Position numbers and translations under genes: made by a program | The notes under the pieces: generated by a model | The model's database searches: none | Told to the model about the DNA's origin: nothing | Seen by the model: only the letters and a program-made list of their open reading frames with translations | From: Rhodoluna sp. | GTDB lineage: Bacteria; Actinomycetota; Actinomycetes; Actinomycetales; Microbacteriaceae | Assembly: GCF_024641065.1 (NCBI RefSeq) | Contig: NZ_JAHEDV010000001.1 | Coordinates: 310,001-374,000, forward strand | Length of the DNA: 64,000 nucleotides | Direction of reading: 5' to 3' | Shown: one piece after another, positions 62,101 to 64,000 of the stretch | Layout of the letters: each line of letters starts with the position of its first letter | How positions within the stretch are numbered: the stretch's first letter is position 1

Positions 62101-62320
62101 TGCGTTGACCCCGATGGCACTCGGAATCACCGGAGGCGGAGGATTCATTTCGCAGCCACTTGCCGTAGTCGTAATCGGAGGGCTGTTCTCATCAACCGTA
62201 CTGACCCTGGTTATTGTGCCGGTTCTGTACTGGTTGGTTGAGGGCCGAAAAGAACGCAAGGTAGCCCGAAAAGCTGCCAAGGTGGCCGGGGTTTCAAGAA
62301 AAGCTCGCCGAGCAGCCTAG
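59153..62320 (+). CDS. Efflux RND transporter permease subunit (AcrB/SwrC-like)
   Basis: 1055 aa; AAVVTTYPGASPEVIDKQVSQPIENAI, GRVVDDSIVVIENINRH, two TM domains. Confidence 0.96.
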   Translation: MHRLAKLSLANRSVVALITVIIAIFGFISLGSLKQELIPSFETPQAAVVTTYPGASPEVIDKQVSQPIENAIRQLDGLVTSTSSSQSNISIVRVEFDYGVTTAKVKEDLAAALASITLPADSSTKILSGSFDSVPIMVLGVSADSGDNESLSKTLPDIAGPLFGDIAGMREVSVTGATEKRVNLVFDQTKLAMAGLTQQSVASALAANGFVIPAGTIDDAEGSISVEVGTPVNSLEDFKALPLLGGSSAFSIPGMPTPNKVVTVADVAKVTLEDAPVTSIARVNGNAVLSIAFTKTQDANTVAVSHAVTDRLDELKQKLGGGITVVTVFDQAPYVEKSLENLSTEGLLGLGFAVIVILLFLMSVRSTLVTAISIPTSVLITFIGLNAFGYSLNLFTLSALTIAIGRVVDDSIVVIENINRHLAYGEPKRKAILRAVKEVSGAITAATITTVAVFLPIALVGGLVGELFRPFSFTFAIALVASLFVSLTIVPVLAYWFLKAPAQAQHDSEEQARAHESEIREVEEAKERKSWLQRGYIPVLKWTQRRPVITVLASVLILFLTFGLVPQLKTDFIGSSGSNSFVLNQTLPAGATLAQQDEAAAKVEGILLADERIEVVQTTIGSSGDGRVAFGGAAGGTSIQVTTVEGTDQTSTQADLEALFAKDETLGEVKFTAGGGEAFGGSSTIDVKVNATTDANLKTAIDAVEKAMQGTADVSEITNSLAKTQRTLRVTVDRSKAAAIGLTEIQVGGIVSATMRPSSIGKVNIDNTETAIYVVQTNSPDTVAEVSDILIPSTSGMVKLSSIAKIEQADVPVSINSEKGERTAKVSLTPSGDNLGAISADVTKRLDTVELPSGATATIGGVSASQAESFGQLGLALLAAIAIVFIVMVATFSSIIQPLILLISIPFAATGALGMLLITDTALGVPALIGMLLLVGIVVTNAIVLIDLINQYRRDGKPTQEAIMDGARQRLRPILMTALATIFALTPMALGITGGGGFISQPLAVVVIGGLFSSTVLTLVIVPVLYWLVEGRKERKVARKAAKVAGVSRKARRAA

Positions 62321-62332
62321 TTCGGCTGGCTA

Positions 62333-62378
62333 GAATTGGGAGGTCTCCGGCTTTTGTCGGGGGCCTCCCCTAATTTTT
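62333..62378 (+). terminator. Terminator between RND gene and orn
   Basis: gggaggtc...ggcctccccctaattttt-type inverted repeat with T tract. Confidence 0.75.
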
Positions 62379-62383
62379 GGAAT

Positions 62384-62992
62384 GTGATTGAAATTACTGA
62401 GCATTTAGTCTGGATCGACTGCGAAATGACCGGCCTAAACCCAGAGGCTGACTGTCTGGTCGAGGTTGCTGTTGTGATCACAAACTCCGAGCTTGAAATC
62501 TTGGATGAAGGTTTTGACGTGGTAATCAAGCCTCGCGAAGACTCATGGCAGAACATGAACGATTTCGTTCGCAACATGCACACCGAATCGGGCCTGATCA
62601 ACGAGGTAGCCGATGGTGTCAGCCTCGAAGAGGCCGAACAGCTGGTGCTTGACTACATCAAACAATTTGTTCCGAATGCTAAAGAGGCACCACTTGCCGG
62701 AAACACAATCGGCACCGACCGCATGTTCCTCAATCGCTACATGCCTGAGCTAGACAATTTCTTGCACTACCGAAACATCGATGTTTCTTCGATCAAAGAG
62801 CTCACCCGTCGCTGGTATCCGCGGGTGTATTTTCAAATGCCTAAAAAAGAAGGCGGCCACCGCGCACTGGCAGACATCCTTGAATCAATTCAAGAGTTGC
62901 GCTACTACCGCGAGGCTGTCATGGTGCCACTACCCGGACCAACTTCTGACGAAGCCAAGCAGATATCTGCGCGCATCACTGAAAACCGGTAG
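62384..62992 (+). CDS. orn: Oligoribonuclease
   Basis: [51 protein letters not shown] at 62384 preferred because the 62336 ATG lies in the upstream terminator. Confidence 0.96.
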   Translation: MIEITEHLVWIDCEMTGLNPEADCLVEVAVVITNSELEILDEGFDVVIKPREDSWQNMNDFVRNMHTESGLINEVADGVSLEEAEQLVLDYIKQFVPNAKEAPLAGNTIGTDRMFLNRYMPELDNFLHYRNIDVSSIKELTRRWYPRVYFQMPKKEGGHRALADILESIQELRYYREAVMVPLPGPTSDEAKQISARITENR

Positions 62993-63041
62993 TCCAAATC
63001 TGTTAGAATTATCAGGTTGTCTTGGTTAGTCAAGACTCATG

Positions 63042-63117
63042 GTGGGTATAGCTCAGTTGGTAGAGCACCTGGTTGTGGTCCAGGGGGTCGCGGGTTCAAT
63101 CCCCGTTACTCACCCCA
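63042..63117 (+). tRNA. tRNA-His (anticodon GTG), CCA encoded
   Basis: GTGGGTATAGCTCAGTTGGTAGAGCACCTGGTTGTGGTCCAGGGGGTCGCGGGTTCAATCCCCGTTACTCACCCCA; G at 63041 can serve as G-1. Confidence 0.97.
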
Positions 63118-63120
63118 TGA

Positions 63121-63160
63121 AACAAATAATCCCCAGACTTGAGTCTGGGGATTATTTGTT
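63121..63160. terminator. Bidirectional terminator
   Basis: aacaaataatccccagact-tg-agtctggggattatttgtt, 19-bp perfect stem. Confidence 0.93.
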
Positions 63161-63172
63161 TAAGTCGAACTT

Positions 63173-64000
63173 TTAGCTATTGGCTTTTTCAATCAAGAGC
63201 TCACGAACGCGGCCTGCATCAGCTGAACCCTTCATTGCCTTCATAACCGCGCCGATTACCGCGCCTGCTGCCTGCATGCGACCCTCACGAATAGCATCAA
63301 GCACGTCTGGTTGCCCCGCAAGAGCAGCATCAATTGCTGCGATTAGCGCGCCGTCGTCAGAAACCACTTCAAGACCGCGGGCAGTAACTACCTCTGCAGG
63401 GCTACCCTCGCCAGCAAGCACGTAAGTCAAAACCTCGCGGGCCAGGCGGTCATTAATCTTGCCCGCCTCAATAAGTGCTGCAAGTTCGGCAACCTGAGCG
63501 CCTGAAATTGGCAATTCGGTTACGTTCTGGTCTTGCGAGTTAGCAATACGAGCAAGCTCACCAGTCCACCACTTACGGGCGTCCTGAGGTTTAGCTCCGG
63601 CCGAAACAGTTTCTTCAATCTGATCTAGCAAATCAGCATTAACTACGTCTCTGAACTCAAGGTCAGCGAAGCCCCATTCAGCCTGAACACGCTTGCGGCG
63701 TGCAGCTGGCTGCTCCGGAAGCTTGGCACGAAGTTCTTCGATCCACTCTTTAGATGGCTGAACCGGCACCAAGTCTGGCTCTGGAAAGTAGCGGTAGTCA
63801 TCGGCGTCAGACTTAGGTCTACCCGAACTGGTTGCGCCCTTGTCTTCGTGCCAGTGACGAGTCTCTTGAATGATCGCCGTACCCTTAGCCAAAAGAGCTG
63901 CCTGGCGCTGGATCTCGTAACGCACAGCGCGCTCAATCGAGCGAAGCGAGTTTACGTTCTTGGTTTCAGTTCTGGTTCCAAGCTTTTCTTGACCGTGCGG
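63173..64000 (-). CDS. gatB: Asp-tRNA(Asn)/Glu-tRNA(Gln) amidotransferase subunit B, partial (runs off window end)
   Basis: KSDADDYRYFPEPDLVPVQPS, MRYEIQRQAALLAKG, C-terminal YqeY-like tail; frame stays open past 63925 to window edge. Confidence 0.97.
   Translation of the reverse strand, partial: PHGQEKLGTRTETKNVNSLRSIERAVRYEIQRQAALLAKGTAIIQETRHWHEDKGATSSGRPKSDADDYRYFPEPDLVPVQPSKEWIEELRAKLPEQPAARRKRVQAEWGFADLEFRDVVNADLLDQIEETVSAGAKPQDARKWWTGELARIANSQDQNVTELPISGAQVAELAALIEAGKINDRLAREVLTYVLAGEGSPAEVVTARGLEVVSDDGALIAAIDAALAGQPDVLDAIREGRMQAAGAVIGAVMKAMKGSADAGRVRELLIEKANS

Overview
The window is ordinary-looking chromosome from an actinobacterium, probably a small freshwater-type Microbacteriaceae (inferred from gene content and moderate GC; no 16S rRNA gene is present). 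No CRISPR array, prophage, IS element or rRNA was found. Gene order from rsfS-nadD through proA-proB-obg-rpmA-rplU-rne, ndk-DUF4233-folC, valS, clpX-clpP2-clpP1-tig, nei/rpiB, pepN-globin and ettA-ssb follows the conserved block I recall from M. tuberculosis (Rv2420c to Rv2478c), with several lineage-specific insertions. Five tRNA genes (Ala-GGC, Pro-TGG, Gly-TCC, Arg-TCT, His-GTG) and several strong bidirectional terminators are visible. Main items for follow-up: (1) a strongly structured, minus-sense RNA candidate between ssb and ettA, with two C-rich-loop hairpins (6C-RNA-like), a 16-bp closed multibranch element and three GGCGCC segments that could switch partners; (2) a perfect LexA/SOS box driving a compact DUF6504-dnaE2 cassette with no adjacent imuA/imuB and with a degenerate DnaE2 PHP motif; (3) a 2.2-kaa secreted repeat protein with a Cys-hairpin region, CshA-like repeats, an alternating two-type Ig-like array and an unrecognised C-terminal domain; (4) an RpiB paralogue with an altered catalytic-Cys motif; (5) a collagen-like Gly-X-Y secreted protein. 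All calls come from reading the sequence and ORF track; no database search was run.
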